The notes under the pieces were generated by a model. That model was not told the origin of the DNA. It saw only the letters and a program-made list of their open reading frames with translations, and did no database searches. Both the position numbers and the translations under genes were made by a program. Shown here piece after piece: positions 18,215-27,797 of a DNA stretch of 64,000 bases; the stretch's first letter is position 1, and every line of letters begins with the position of its first letter. This stretch comes from Larsenimonas suaedae (GTDB taxonomy: Bacteria > Pseudomonadota > Gammaproteobacteria > Pseudomonadales > Halomonadaceae), in NCBI RefSeq assembly GCF_023712105.1, contig NZ_JAMLJI010000003.1, positions 405,849 through 469,848 on the forward strand, read 5' to 3'.

Positions 18215-20934
18215 CCTTCGAATCCACCCCGCACCAGATGCAGTTCGAGCTTGAGGGCCTTTCCTGCCAGGGCTGCGTCAAGACGCTCCGGCGCGGCCTC
18301 GAGGCCATGGACAATCAGGCAACGATCACGCTCGATACTCGCCACCTTGTCATCGGGTCCACCAAGCCCCGAGAAGTCATCGAGCGCACCGTGGCGGACG
18401 CTGGATTCACCGCGCGCCCGGCCACACGCACACGCCAGGTCGCGACCATGAACTGCCAGGGCTGCGTCTCGAAAATGCGTCGCGCGGTCCAGGCCCTCGA
18501 TCCCGAGGCTGCCATCAAGGGCGAGCCGGCTCAAAAACGGCTTACGATCACCTCCGTTGCGCCTGACACCGACATCGACCGCGTACTTACAGAGGCCGGC
18601 CACCCACCGGCCGCTGAGCCCTTGGACGCAGAGCCTGTCGAACCGGGAAATGCCCCCACGGCCGCCCGCGAGCCTATCGACACGACGCCTGTCGTCGAAA
18701 ACCAGGGGGCGCAGACGCTGGAACTGGCCCTGACCGGCATCACCTGCGCCGGCTGTGTGGCCACCATCCAGAACGCTCTGGACCGCGCCGACGGCGTGGA
18801 CCACGCGACGGTCAACTTCGCCAGCCGCAGCGCCCAGGTTTCGACCCGGCTGTCGCCCGAGGCGCTTGTGCGCGTTATCGAGGACGCCGGCTATGGCGCG
18901 AGCGTGGCCGAAAGCGCCGACGCACTCGACGCCGCGCAAAGCGACAACGCCACCAAAGAATTTCGGCACAAGGTGCGAGACAGCGCGCTCGCCCTGGTGC
19001 CGGGCGCGCTGCTCATGGGGCTGATGTTCGTGCACATGCCGGCGTTTTCCGGCGCCGAGCGTCTTGGGTGGCTCGGTGTGGGCCTTTTGGTGCTCGCGCT
19101 CATGGCCACCGCCGGGCGCGGCTTTTTTACCGCAGCGTTCAAGGCCGTACGCCACCATCAGGCCAACATGGATCTGCTGGTGGCACTTGGCAGCGCTTCG
19201 GCCTGGGGCTACTCGATGGCCGTGGTCGCTCGGCCCGAACTCTTTCCCGACAGTGCCCGCCACCTCTACTTCGAGGCGCCGCTGATGATCATCGGGCTGA
19301 TCAGCGCCGGGCAGGCGCTGGAGGTGCGCTCACGCGGCAAGACCTCTCAGGCCCTGCGGGCGCTTCTGGACCTTCGGCCATCGACCGCGCGCCGAATCGG
19401 CCCCAACGGAGACGAGAATGTTGAGATTGAGCGCATCGCGGTCGGCGACCGGCTGCGGGTACGCCCGGGCGAGCGCGTGCCGGTCGATGGCGTGATCGAG
19501 GAAGGGCAAAGTCGGCTTGATGAGTCGATGTTGACCGGCGAGCCGGTGCCGGTGTCCAAGCGCGTCGGCGATACCCTCACCAGTGGCACCCTCAATGATC
19601 AGGGTACGTTGATCTACCGCGCCACTCAGGTCGGGCGTGACACGACGCTTTCACGCATCATCGGTCAGGTGCGCGACGCCCAGAACTCCCGGCCGCCGAT
19701 CAGTCGGCTCGCCGACCGGGTCGCCGCCGTGTTCGTGCCCGCGGTCATGATTGCAGCGGTACTCGCCGCTCTTGTCTGGTACAACCTCGGCCCCGAGCCG
19801 CAGGTGATGCACATGCTGATTGTCGCCACCTCGGTGCTGATCATCGCCTGCCCCTGCGCACTCGGGCTTGCCACGCCGATTTCGACCATGATCGGGGTCG
19901 GCCGCGGCGCGACCATGGGGGTGCTGATTCGAGACGGCGACGCCCTTCAAAGCGCCAGCCGGCTGGATACGCTGGTCGTCGACAAGACCGGGACACTGAC
20001 CCAGGGCAAGCCCTCGGTCATCGATCACTGGCGTGCGAACGAAGGCGACAGTACCGCGGCGGTAGTCAAGGCGCTCGAAGCTCGCTCGGAGCATCCGCTT
20101 GCGCGTGCGCTCTCGGCGTTCGAGCCGGTTCAGGCGGCCTGCGATACCGAGATGGTCGATATCACCTCGGTCACATCTCGCGGTATGGCCGGACACGACG
20201 CGGCCGGCCGGCACTGGCGCATCGGCAACCGGGCGTTCATGGGGGAACACGGGGTCGCCCTGACCGACGGCGAGCCAGTCCTCGAACGCTGGCGAGCGCA
20301 GGCCCCTACGGTTGTGTACGTTGCCTGCGATGAGCGCCTCACCGCGCTCTATGCCATCGCCGACCCGATTCGCTCGGACGCGGTGGACGCCGTGGCACGG
20401 CTGAAAGCGCGTGGTCTCATGCTTGTGATGCTGACCGGGGACAACCGAGCCACCGCCGAAGCCGTCGCCCGCGCGCTCGACATCGATGAGGTTCGAGCCG
20501 AATGCCGCCCGGAGGACAAGCTCGAGGCCATAAAAGCCTACCAGCGCCAGGGCAAGCGCGTCGGCATGGTCGGTGACGGCATCAACGACGCACCGGCGCT
20601 CGCTCAGGCCGACGTCGGCTTTGCCATCGGTACCGGTACCGACGTTGCGCTCAAATCGGCCGGCATGGCGCTGATGCGCGATAGCCTTCATGGGGTCGCC
20701 GACGCCATCGCGCTGAGCCGGGCAACGCTTACCAACATCAAGCAGAATCTGTGGGGTGCGTTCGGCTACAACACGCTCGGTATCCCGATCGCCGCCGGTG
20801 CGCTCTATCCGCTGACCCACACGCTGCTGTCACCAATGGTCGCGGCGCTTGCCATGTCACTGTCCTCAGTGACCGTGGTCAGTAACGCCAACCGGTTGCG
20901 ACGCGTTAGCTTGAACCAGGAGACACGCTCATGA
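18211..20934 (+). CDS. copA: Copper-type P1B ATPase with three metal-binding domains
   Basis: This 907-residue inner-membrane metal exporter has three N-terminal HMA-like domains with CxxC at Cys19/22, Cys82/85 and Cys179/182. Eight membrane segments are expected, with the copper-type I-A-C-P-C-A-L-G-L at about 545-553, phosphorylation D591-K-T-G-T, the S-E-H-P-L nucleotide-site motif and G-D-G-I-N-D-A-P at 788. Only the third HMA domain (G-I-T-C-A-G-C) is close to the consensus; the first two use C-Q-G-C and are more divergent. It exports Cu(I), or less likely Ag(I). It overlaps merR upstream and a microprotein downstream by ATGA. Confidence 0.94.
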   Translation: MTFESTPHQMQFELEGLSCQGCVKTLRRGLEAMDNQATITLDTRHLVIGSTKPREVIERTVADAGFTARPATRTRQVATMNCQGCVSKMRRAVQALDPEAAIKGEPAQKRLTITSVAPDTDIDRVLTEAGHPPAAEPLDAEPVEPGNAPTAAREPIDTTPVVENQGAQTLELALTGITCAGCVATIQNALDRADGVDHATVNFASRSAQVSTRLSPEALVRVIEDAGYGASVAESADALDAAQSDNATKEFRHKVRDSALALVPGALLMGLMFVHMPAFSGAERLGWLGVGLLVLALMATAGRGFFTAAFKAVRHHQANMDLLVALGSASAWGYSMAVVARPELFPDSARHLYFEAPLMIIGLISAGQALEVRSRGKTSQALRALLDLRPSTARRIGPNGDENVEIERIAVGDRLRVRPGERVPVDGVIEEGQSRLDESMLTGEPVPVSKRVGDTLTSGTLNDQGTLIYRATQVGRDTTLSRIIGQVRDAQNSRPPISRLADRVAAVFVPAVMIAAVLAALVWYNLGPEPQVMHMLIVATSVLIIACPCALGLATPISTMIGVGRGATMGVLIRDGDALQSASRLDTLVVDKTGTLTQGKPSVIDHWRANEGDSTAAVVKALEARSEHPLARALSAFEPVQAACDTEMVDITSVTSRGMAGHDAAGRHWRIGNRAFMGEHGVALTDGEPVLERWRAQAPTVVYVACDERLTALYAIADPIRSDAVDAVARLKARGLMLVMLTGDNRATAEAVARALDIDEVRAECRPEDKLEAIKAYQRQGKRVGMVGDGINDAPALAQADVGFAIGTGTDVALKSAGMALMRDSLHGVADAIALSRATLTNIKQNLWGAFGYNTLGIPIAAGALYPLTHTLLSPMVAALAMSLSSVTVVSNANRLRRVSLNQETRS

Positions 20935-21029
20935 CATTTTTCGTCAACGCCTGCGGGCTACTTCTGATTACCGCGATCATCGGCTGGTTCTGGGGCCCCT
21001 CGCTTACGCGCCGCGGAAAGAAACCGTAG
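20931..21029 (+). CDS. 32-residue membrane microprotein of the copper operon
   Basis: The ATG overlaps the copA stop (ATGA) and follows CAGGAG at 7-nt spacing, so translation is well supported. The product is one hydrophobic helix (about residues 3-22, containing a Cys at 8 and W-F-W at 19-21) and a short basic tail R-R-G-K-K-P. It resembles the N-terminal membrane anchor seen in small cupredoxin-like proteins beside copper ATPases, but the cupredoxin domain is absent, so it may be a truncated relic or a regulatory subunit of the pump. The function is not known. Confidence 0.6.
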   Translation: MTFFVNACGLLLITAIIGWFWGPSLTRRGKKP

Positions 21030-21036
21030 TGACGAC

Positions 21037-21696
21037 CTAGGGCTTGAGGCGGGTCGACGAGGCGCGCTTTCGTTTTCTGAGGTGGCGCTTGCCACAGACG
21101 TGCGGGCGGCACCAGCGCCGCCCATGCCCGTGATCGATGAAAAACCAGCTGCAGCCATCACACTGCCGTACTTGATCAAGCGCGTGAGTTCGAAGAAACG
21201 CCTCGATTTCGAGGGCAATGGCGTCTTCCCACCGCGACGGCGACATCGAGGCGACACGCCACTCCATGCACTTACCTGATTCCATGCACTTACCTGATTC
21301 CATGTACTCGCCTGATTCCATGCACTCACCTGACTGGCCCAGGTGCGCCCGTCCAAGTGCCTGACTCAAGCGCGCATTGAGCGCATCCCCCAAACGCACC
21401 TGGGGCGTGCCATTCACGTGCGCCTGCACGTGCTCGTAAAAAAGCTGCTGGAGCGTCAGGATGTCATGCAGTATCCGCGCATGACGGTCGGCGCTTTCAC
21501 CGGTTTCAAACAGTTCTCGCCATGCACGGCTGAGCACGCCTGATGCCTCGAACCAGGCCATGAGCGCCGGCCAGTCTCTCAAGCGATTGTGCCGGCGACT
21601 GCGGCCGGGATCGTCCACCGTATTCAGAAAATCAAGCGCCGGATGCCCGGCAATGACATCGCGTTGGGGCCAGAGCACTTTCGTTGAACGGGACAT
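21037..21696 (-). CDS. CGNR zinc-finger / ABATE-domain putative regulator
   Basis: This 219-residue protein has an ABATE-type N-domain (H-P-A-L-D-F-L-N-T-V near residue 18) and a C-terminal CGNR zinc finger (C-D-G-C-x-W-F-F-I-D then W-C-x-P-x-V-C-G-K-R, residues 178-203). Such proteins are thought to be stress-linked transcription regulators. The start follows AAGGAGG. Between the domains four tandem 18-bp units encode a Cys/Met/Glu-rich hexapeptide repeat (about residues 121-144) that I would not expect in the family and that could expand or contract. It is convergent with the copper operon, 7 bp away. Confidence 0.82.
   Translation of the reverse strand: MSRSTKVLWPQRDVIAGHPALDFLNTVDDPGRSRRHNRLRDWPALMAWFEASGVLSRAWRELFETGESADRHARILHDILTLQQLFYEHVQAHVNGTPQVRLGDALNARLSQALGRAHLGQSGECMESGEYMESGKCMESGKCMEWRVASMSPSRWEDAIALEIEAFLRTHALDQVRQCDGCSWFFIDHGHGRRWCRPHVCGKRHLRKRKRASSTRLKP
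21264..21335. repeat. In-frame 18-bp minisatellite, four copies
   Basis: Four contiguous 18-bp units start at 21264, 21282, 21300 and 21318. The first two are identical (CCATGCACTTACCTGATT), and the third and fourth each differ by two bases from it. They lie inside the CGNR gene and keep its frame, encoding E-S-G-K/E-C/Y-M repeats. Confidence 0.97.
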
Positions 21697-21884
21697 GACG
21701 CCTCCTTGACGATATCAACAGAGTATCCCCTGGTCGGCGAAGAAACCATGACAGTCACCGCGCCACGCCCATCGTGCGCATATGTGCACAGCCCGCCGGA
21801 CCGATCATGCCCCGGCCCTTGAGCGCCCTCATGCGCACGCCCCTCTGCTAGTCTGAAATCACGCTCAGCAACAAGGAGACCGAC

Positions 21885-22313
21885 ATGACATCGACCGCGC
21901 CCCCGCTCGGCCACGTGCTTGAAAGCGTGCTCTACACCGAGAACATGGCTCGCGCGCAGCAGTTTTTCGAAACCGTGATGGGTCTCGAGTCGTTTCGACG
22001 CGATGAGCGCTTCACCAGCTACCCCACCGGCAACACCATGCTGCTGCTTTTTCAGAAGGGGCAGACCGGTGACACCGTCGTACTGCCCGAGGGCATGGGC
22101 ACCATCCCGCCGCACGATGGCAGTGGACGCACCCATTTGGCCTTTGCCATCGAGGCAGAGAGCCTGCCGGCCTGGGAAACCCATCTCACGGCGCACCGTG
22201 TCGAGATTGAAGGGCGGACCCACTGGCCCGGTGGAAGCGACAGCATCTATTTCCGTGACCCCGACGGGCACTTACTGGAGCTGGCAACACCAGGGCTCTG
22301 GCCCAATTACTGA
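21885..22313 (+). CDS. VOC-family (glyoxalase-like) protein
   Basis: This 142-residue protein has the paired beta-alpha-beta-beta-beta units of the vicinal oxygen chelate fold: L-E-S-V-L-Y-T-E-N-M-A-R-A-Q-x-F-F near residue 8 and a second half ending Y-F-R-D-P-D-G-H-L-L-E-L-A. Metal ligand candidates are His7 or His near residue 86 and the Glu of L-L-E-L. Members are lyases, dioxygenases or resistance proteins; the substrate cannot be told. The start follows AAGGAG. It stands alone between convergent neighbours. Confidence 0.85.
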   Translation: MTSTAPPLGHVLESVLYTENMARAQQFFETVMGLESFRRDERFTSYPTGNTMLLLFQKGQTGDTVVLPEGMGTIPPHDGSGRTHLAFAIEAESLPAWETHLTAHRVEIEGRTHWPGGSDSIYFRDPDGHLLELATPGLWPNY

Positions 22314-22331
22314 GCCGCCTGGAAATCAGAT

Positions 22332-22940
22332 TCAGCTTTCGCCGCGGTAACGCTCAGGGCGGTGGTTGATCATCACGATGGCGTTCAAGGCAACCGCCCC
22401 GACCACCGAGAGCGCGACCTTTTCAGGCGGCAGTACAAAAAGCGCCGCGACCATCAGGGCGATGTCGATGGCAAGCTGGATGTGACCTGCGCGGGCGATG
22501 TGGCGATCCTGAAGATAGAGGGCGAGGATATTGATGCCGCCGAGGCTGCCCCGGTGGCGAAAGAGCGCGAGAATGCCGAGCCCGATCAACGAGCCTCCCA
22601 CCAGCGCCGCGTACAGCGGCTGAACGTGGGTTGGGCCCAGCCAGTGCGGCATTGCCATCGAGAACAGCGACAGCAGCGCAATGGCGGTAAAGGTCTTGAG
22701 GGTGAAGGCAACCCCCATCCGCACGAAGGCCAGCCAGTAGAACGGAATGTTGACGAGGAAGAAGATCGGGCCGAAGTTCCAGCCGGTCACGTAGCTGACT
22801 AAAAGCGCAAGGCCTGCAGTGGAGCCGATCAGAAGCTCGGCATCGCTGTAGAACTGGATGCCGAGGGCGGTAAGACTGACGCCGATCAAAATTGCCAGCG
22901 CGTCCTCCCAGGGTCGATGGTGAAGTACCGAGTGCATCAT
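22332..22940 (-). CDS. YitT/YczE-like integral membrane protein
   Basis: This 202-residue protein has five to six hydrophobic segments and the YitT-family feel: G-I-Q-F-Y-S-D-A-E-L-L-I-G-S-T-A-G-L-A-L-L near residue 28 and G-S-L-G-G-I-N-I-L-A-L-Y near residue 132. The family is of unknown function and is often annotated as a transporter. I chose the ATG at 22938-22940, 8 nt after AAGGA; an extension to 23009 is unlikely. It is upstream of nothing on its strand and convergent with the VOC gene. Confidence 0.8.
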   Translation of the reverse strand: MMHSVLHHRPWEDALAILIGVSLTALGIQFYSDAELLIGSTAGLALLVSYVTGWNFGPIFFLVNIPFYWLAFVRMGVAFTLKTFTAIALLSLFSMAMPHWLGPTHVQPLYAALVGGSLIGLGILALFRHRGSLGGINILALYLQDRHIARAGHIQLAIDIALMVAALFVLPPEKVALSVVGAVALNAIVMINHRPERYRGES

Positions 22941-23028
22941 GATGATGTCCTTTATTGTTGTGCCACATGGGTGGTGGTTATCCGGGCTTCGCTTGTGGCG
23001 CGGCCCCACAACAAACCTACTCAGCCTC

Positions 23029-24831
23029 TTACGCCCTGTCGAGCGCTGTTACCGCCTCCATATGCTCGACCATCAGCTGGATCGATTCCCGCCCTCGAAA
23101 GCGGTTACGGTTGAGCTTGAACGCCACACGCACCCGATCGTCGACCGCCACCGGCAGCGCATCGCCCGGGTCGACCGCCCGGAATCGAATTGCCTTGATC
23201 AAGGCCCCGCCGGCCTCCAGCGTCAGCATCAAATGGTTGCCCTCACTGCCGACCAGCCGGGCCTGATCCACTCGAAATTCGCCTTCAAACACCGGGGCAT
23301 CGAATTCACGCCCGAACGGCGCCAGATGCGCAAGCTCATCAAGCGTTGCCAGGCTCATCTGCGCCGGGGCCAGTTCGCCGTCGCATAGAATGCGGGGGTA
23401 CAGCGGCCGGGTACCGAGCTGTTCATCCACCGCCTGAACGATCGCGCGCGTGAACGCCGCCACCGCATCGATGGGCAGCCCCACCCCGGCCGCGCCGCTG
23501 TGACCGCCGAATCGCGGCAGCGCCTCGGGCGCAAGCTCGAACGCACGCTGAAGCGCGTCGCGAAGGTGCACACCGTCCACCGAGCGGCCAGAGCCGGTGA
23601 GCATGCCGGGGTCGGCGGCCGGCGTCAGCACAAAGGCCGGCCGACCGTAGGCCTGCACCAGGCGCGAAGCCACAATCCCCTGCACCCCGGCGTGGCCCTC
23701 TTCAAGGAAGACCACCAGCACCCGCGCCTCATCCCGAATCGCCGGCTGCACCCGAGCCCGCGCGGTCTCGACCATGGTCTGCTCGATTGTCTTGCGGGCC
23801 TGGTTGTCCTGGTCGAGCAGCGTCAGGTACTCGCGGGCAACGTCGTCGCGCTCGGCCAGCATGAAATGAAGCGCCGCGTAGGGGTCATCGAGGCGGGAGC
23901 GCGCATTGATGCGCGGGCCCATCTGAAACGCCAGCGTCTCGGCATCGAACGGCGTGCTGTCCGGCCCCAGCCGCTCGGCCATCACGCGCCAGCACGGCGC
24001 GTCCATCCGATTGATCAGAGAAAGTCCGAGGGTGACCACGGCGCGGTTGATTGCGCTGTCACCGAGCGAGACGCAGTCGGCCACGGTCCCTAGCGCCACG
24101 TAGGACAACCACGGCGACAGCTTGGGCGACTCGGCCTCGAGCTGTCCCCGCTTGATCAGCACCGAACGGGTCAGCGACATCACCAGCCACGACACCATGC
24201 AGCCGGCAATGGTGGTGTCGGGGTAGTCGCAGTCCGCGCGCGAGGGATTGACCACCGAGTGGGCCGAGCGCGGCGGGCCGTCGACGGGCAGTGCGTGGTG
24301 ATCGGTCACCACCACGTCGATGCCGGCCGCTGCAAGCTGGGCAAGCCGCGCCTCATCGGACGAGCCGCAATCGGCGCTGATGATGAGACTTGGACGTGGC
24401 GTCAGCGCCAGCGTCTTGTCCACCAGCGGTTGGGAAATGCCGTAGCCGTCCTGAATGCGGTGGCCGATCAGGCTGTGAAGACGCGCCCGCGGCACACCGA
24501 AGAGCTCATTGAGCGTTCGAAGGATCACCACGTGGGAGGTGATGCCATCAACGTCGTAATCGGTCAGGATACCGATGTGCTCACCGGCCTCGACCGCCTG
24601 GGCAATGCGGGCCGCCGCCCGCGGCGCATCGATCAGCCGCTCGGGATGGGCGATGTGTCGAAGGCTCGGATTGACCAGCGCCTCGACCGGTGCCCTGGGC
24701 GTATCAAGCCTGCCGGCAAGAATCCGGGACTGAAGCTCGGACAGCCCAAACGCCTGCGCCTCGCGATACACGGACTCATTCAAAACGCGCCGGGTGATGC
24801 GCGGCGTCACGCTGGAGGAAGTCGGGGTCAT
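23029..24831 (-). CDS. recJ: Single-stranded-DNA-specific exonuclease RecJ
   Basis: This 600-residue DHH-superfamily 5'-3' exonuclease acts in RecF recombination and mismatch repair. Visible motifs are D-Y-D-V-D-G-I-T-S (motif I, near residue 94), S-A-D-C-G-S-S (II), V-V-T-D-H-H (III, the DHH) and, in the DHHA1 domain, F-G-G-H-S-G-A-A-G. A C-terminal OB-like domain follows. The length is close to E. coli RecJ (577). It is the last gene of the hom-thrC-recJ run, as in Pseudomonas, 85 bp after thrC with a hairpin between them. Confidence 0.95.
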   Translation of the reverse strand: MTPTSSSVTPRITRRVLNESVYREAQAFGLSELQSRILAGRLDTPRAPVEALVNPSLRHIAHPERLIDAPRAAARIAQAVEAGEHIGILTDYDVDGITSHVVILRTLNELFGVPRARLHSLIGHRIQDGYGISQPLVDKTLALTPRPSLIISADCGSSDEARLAQLAAAGIDVVVTDHHALPVDGPPRSAHSVVNPSRADCDYPDTTIAGCMVSWLVMSLTRSVLIKRGQLEAESPKLSPWLSYVALGTVADCVSLGDSAINRAVVTLGLSLINRMDAPCWRVMAERLGPDSTPFDAETLAFQMGPRINARSRLDDPYAALHFMLAERDDVAREYLTLLDQDNQARKTIEQTMVETARARVQPAIRDEARVLVVFLEEGHAGVQGIVASRLVQAYGRPAFVLTPAADPGMLTGSGRSVDGVHLRDALQRAFELAPEALPRFGGHSGAAGVGLPIDAVAAFTRAIVQAVDEQLGTRPLYPRILCDGELAPAQMSLATLDELAHLAPFGREFDAPVFEGEFRVDQARLVGSEGNHLMLTLEAGGALIKAIRFRAVDPGDALPVAVDDRVRVAFKLNRNRFRGRESIQLMVEHMEAVTALDRA

Positions 24832-24854
24832 TGGGTACCTGGATCGAACGCGGG

Positions 24855-24887
24855 CGTTTCACCCTCGCTTGCCGCGAGAGTGAAACG
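24855..24887. terminator. Hairpin between thrC and recJ
   Basis: A 14-bp stem with one mismatch (24855-24868 with 24874-24887) and a TTGCC loop, without a T-tract. It may be a weak terminator or an mRNA processing structure reducing recJ expression. Confidence 0.5.
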
Positions 24888-24916
24888 GGTGACTCGTGGT
24901 TAGCGCCTGAACGCGC

Positions 24917-26305
24917 TCAGCGGCGATGCTCGGCCACGAAGCGCTGGACGGCCTCGAGCTCGGCCGGCAGCACCTCATAGCGCTCATCGCGCTCGAGAAG
25001 ATCCGCCATCGATGGCGGCAGGGGCGCGCCTTCGAAACCGGCCTTGACCACGGCGTCCTCGAACTTGGCCGGGTGGGCCGTGGCAAGCGTGACCATCGGG
25101 GTGGTCTGATCCCAGCGCTTGGCTTCGGCGGCATAGAAGCCGGTGGCGGTGTGCGGGTCAAGCAGTTCGCCGGTACGCTCGAACGCGTCTCGAATCACAT
25201 CGATGATGCCTTCATCTGAAAGCGTTGCGCTGTCAAAGCGCTCACGAAGGCGAGACAGCGGCGCGTCGGCAAGCGCTGCCGGCTCCTGCTGGAACCGCTC
25301 GAGCAGCGCACGCACTTGCGCGCCATCACGGTTGTAGGCGTCAAACAGCAGCCGTTCGAAGTTGGACGACACGACGATGTCCATCGAGGGCGCAAGCGTT
25401 GCCAGAAGCGCCTTCTTGGAGAAGTCGTTGTCGGCAAGCGTGCGGTGCAGGATATCGTTGGCGTTGGTCGCGATCACAAACTGCTTGACCGGCAGGCCCA
25501 TCTGGCTTGCGGTGAACCCGGCGTAGAGGTTACCGAAGTTGGCAGACGGCACGGTGAAGCTGACCTCACGGTGCGGCGCGCCGAGATTGACGGCGGCGTA
25601 CACGTAATAAACGATCTGGGCCATGATCCGCGCCCAGTTGATCGAGTTGACCGCGATCAGGCGGGTGCCGTTCAGGAAGTCCTGGTCGGCAAAGCTGCCC
25701 TTGACGATTGCCTGGGCGTCATCGAAGTTGCCCTCGATGGCGATGTTGAAGACGTTGTCAGACAGCACCGTGGTCATCTGGCGCCGCTGCACTTCAGAGA
25801 CCCGCTGATGCGGATGCAGGATGAAGATGTCCAGATGATCGCTGTGCCGGCAGCCTTCGATCGCGGCCGAGCCGGTATCGCCGGACGTCGCCCCCATGAT
25901 GACGCCCTTCTCGCCCCGCTTTTCAAGAAAATGGTTCAGAAGCCGGCCAAGCAGCTGCAGGGCGACGTCCTTGAACGCAAGCGTCGGGCCGTGGAACAGC
26001 TCGAGCAGGTAGTGGTTCGGGCCAAGCTGAACGCTTGGGACCACGGCGTCGTGCTTGAAGGTCGCGTAGCTTTCATCGATCAGCCGGCGAAACGTGGCGT
26101 CGTCGATGCTGTCACCGACGAAGGGTTTCATGACCCGAAACGCCACTTCACTGTAGGGACGACCTGCCATGTCAGAAAGCTCGTCGGCACTGAACTGCGG
26201 CAGGGTTTCCGGCACGTACAGGCCGCCATCGCTTGCAAGGCCTGTTAGCAGCACTTCCTCGAAATCGAGAGCGGGGGCTGTTCCCCGCGTACTGATATAA
26301 CGCAT
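24917..26305 (-). CDS. thrC: Threonine synthase
   Basis: This 462-residue PLP enzyme converts O-phosphohomoserine to threonine. It begins with the family sequence M-R-Y-I-S-T-R-G, has the PLP lysine in L-A-F-K-D-V-A-L-Q near residue 110, and G-A-T-S-G-D-T-G-S-A for the phosphate. The length fits the bacterial class I enzyme. I chose ATG 26305 rather than an in-frame GTG at 26317. It is 42 bp after hom, so the two form a threonine operon. Confidence 0.96.
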   Translation of the reverse strand: MRYISTRGTAPALDFEEVLLTGLASDGGLYVPETLPQFSADELSDMAGRPYSEVAFRVMKPFVGDSIDDATFRRLIDESYATFKHDAVVPSVQLGPNHYLLELFHGPTLAFKDVALQLLGRLLNHFLEKRGEKGVIMGATSGDTGSAAIEGCRHSDHLDIFILHPHQRVSEVQRRQMTTVLSDNVFNIAIEGNFDDAQAIVKGSFADQDFLNGTRLIAVNSINWARIMAQIVYYVYAAVNLGAPHREVSFTVPSANFGNLYAGFTASQMGLPVKQFVIATNANDILHRTLADNDFSKKALLATLAPSMDIVVSSNFERLLFDAYNRDGAQVRALLERFQQEPAALADAPLSRLRERFDSATLSDEGIIDVIRDAFERTGELLDPHTATGFYAAEAKRWDQTTPMVTLATAHPAKFEDAVVKAGFEGAPLPPSMADLLERDERYEVLPAELEAVQRFVAEHRR

Positions 26306-26347
26306 CGTTGATCTCACGGTTACCGCGCCGAGCCGGCGCGGGCATCA

Positions 26348-27676
26348 TCAGGCGTTGTCGTCGAGGTTTTCCACACGAATGCGCGTAACACTTCCGGCCA
26401 CGTCGGCCAGCGCTTCGAGCTGGCGGATCGCCTCGTTCATGCTGGATTCGCGGGTGCGGTGCGTCATCATGATGATCGGCACCAGTTCGCCCTCGGTCGC
26501 TTCCTTCTGGATCAGCGCTTCGATGCTGATGCCCTGTTCGGAGAGGATCGAGGCGACCCGGGCCAATACGCCGGGGCGGTCGACGGCCTGAAGGCGCAGG
26601 TAGTAGGCGGTGACGATGTTTTCCATCGGCAGTACCTGCGGAGCCGCTTCGCCCTGCTCGTTGATGCCGCTGAAGGCCAGATACGGTGTGCGGTACTTGT
26701 GTTCGGTGGCCATGTCACGCGCCACGTCCAGAAGGTCCGCGACGACTGCAGAAGCCGTCGGTTCGGCACCGGCACCGGCGCCGTAATAGAGCGTGGGACC
26801 TACGGCATCACCCATGATCTCGATGGCGTTCTTGACGCCATGCACATTGGCAAGCAGGCGCTGCTTGGGCAGAAGCGTCGGATGCACGCGAAGCTCGATG
26901 CCCTCTTCGGTGCGGCACGAGATGCCCAGGTGCTTGATGGTGTAGCCAAGGTTGTCGGCCTGTTCGATGTCTTCGCTGGTGATCTGCGAGATGCCTTCGG
27001 TGTAGGCCTTCTCGAACTGAAGCGGCACGCCGTAGGCGATGGACGCAAGAATCGTCAGCTTGTGCGCGGCGTCGATGCCCTCGACATCAAAGGTCGGGTC
27101 GGCTTCGGCGTAGCCGAGCGCCTGCGCTTCGGCCAGAACGTCGTCGAAATCGCGGCCGTCTTCACTCATGTGCGTCAGGATGAAGTTGCCGGTGCCGTTG
27201 ATGATGCCAGCAAGCCACTGGATCTTGTTGCCACCAAGGCCTTCACGCAGAGACTTGATGACCGGAATCCCTCCGGCGACCGCAGCCTCGAACGCAACGA
27301 TCACGCCCTTTTCGGCCGCAGCCTGAAAGATTTCGTTGCCGTGAACGGCGATCAGCGCCTTGTTGGCGGTCACGACGTGCTTGCCATTATCGATGGCTTC
27401 AAGCACCAGTTGACGGGCAACGTCGTAGCCGCCAATCAGTTCGACCACCACGTCGATCTCGGGATTGCGCGCAACCTCGAACACATCGCGGGTAATATTG
27501 ATCCCGGTCAGGTCGCAATCGGGGTTGTCACGACGCGCGCCAACCTGTTCGACCACGATCGGCCGTCCGGCACGGCGCGCGATTTCATCGGCATTGCGCA
27601 TGAGCACATTGAATGTGCCACTGCCTACCGTGCCTAGACCACAGATTCCTACCTTGACCGGTTCCAACGTTGTCAT
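26348..27676 (-). CDS. hom: Homoserine dehydrogenase
   Basis: This 442-residue single-function enzyme reduces aspartate semialdehyde to homoserine. It has an N-terminal NAD(P)-binding G-L-G-T-V-G-S-G near residue 12, the catalytic stretch V-A-F-E-A-A-V-A-G-G-I-P-V-I near residue 125 and a C-terminal ACT domain (R-P-G-V-L-A-R-V-A-S-I-L near residue 365) for threonine feedback. No aspartokinase is fused. I chose the ATG at 27676 over a TTG at 27703. The 121 bp upstream show no clear promoter, so co-transcription with dsbC is possible. Confidence 0.96.
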   Translation of the reverse strand: MTTLEPVKVGICGLGTVGSGTFNVLMRNADEIARRAGRPIVVEQVGARRDNPDCDLTGINITRDVFEVARNPEIDVVVELIGGYDVARQLVLEAIDNGKHVVTANKALIAVHGNEIFQAAAEKGVIVAFEAAVAGGIPVIKSLREGLGGNKIQWLAGIINGTGNFILTHMSEDGRDFDDVLAEAQALGYAEADPTFDVEGIDAAHKLTILASIAYGVPLQFEKAYTEGISQITSEDIEQADNLGYTIKHLGISCRTEEGIELRVHPTLLPKQRLLANVHGVKNAIEIMGDAVGPTLYYGAGAGAEPTASAVVADLLDVARDMATEHKYRTPYLAFSGINEQGEAAPQVLPMENIVTAYYLRLQAVDRPGVLARVASILSEQGISIEALIQKEATEGELVPIIMMTHRTRESSMNEAIRQLEALADVAGSVTRIRVENLDDNA

Positions 27677-27797
27677 CGTTTTGCTACCCAACCGTGTGTC
27701 CAAAAAGGATCGAATCGATCCGCGTCTCTAAATCTAAATAAGGGTCGACCAGTGTAACGTCAAAGCCGCCGGCAATGAATGCCGCGCGCGCGATGAG

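Noticed and set aside
21264..21335. CRISPR-like direct repeats
   Set aside because: The 18-bp units are contiguous with no spacers and lie in frame inside a gene.
26459..27637. A 392-codon open frame antisense to hom
   Set aside because: Mirror of a conserved enzyme gene; typical GC-rich shadow.
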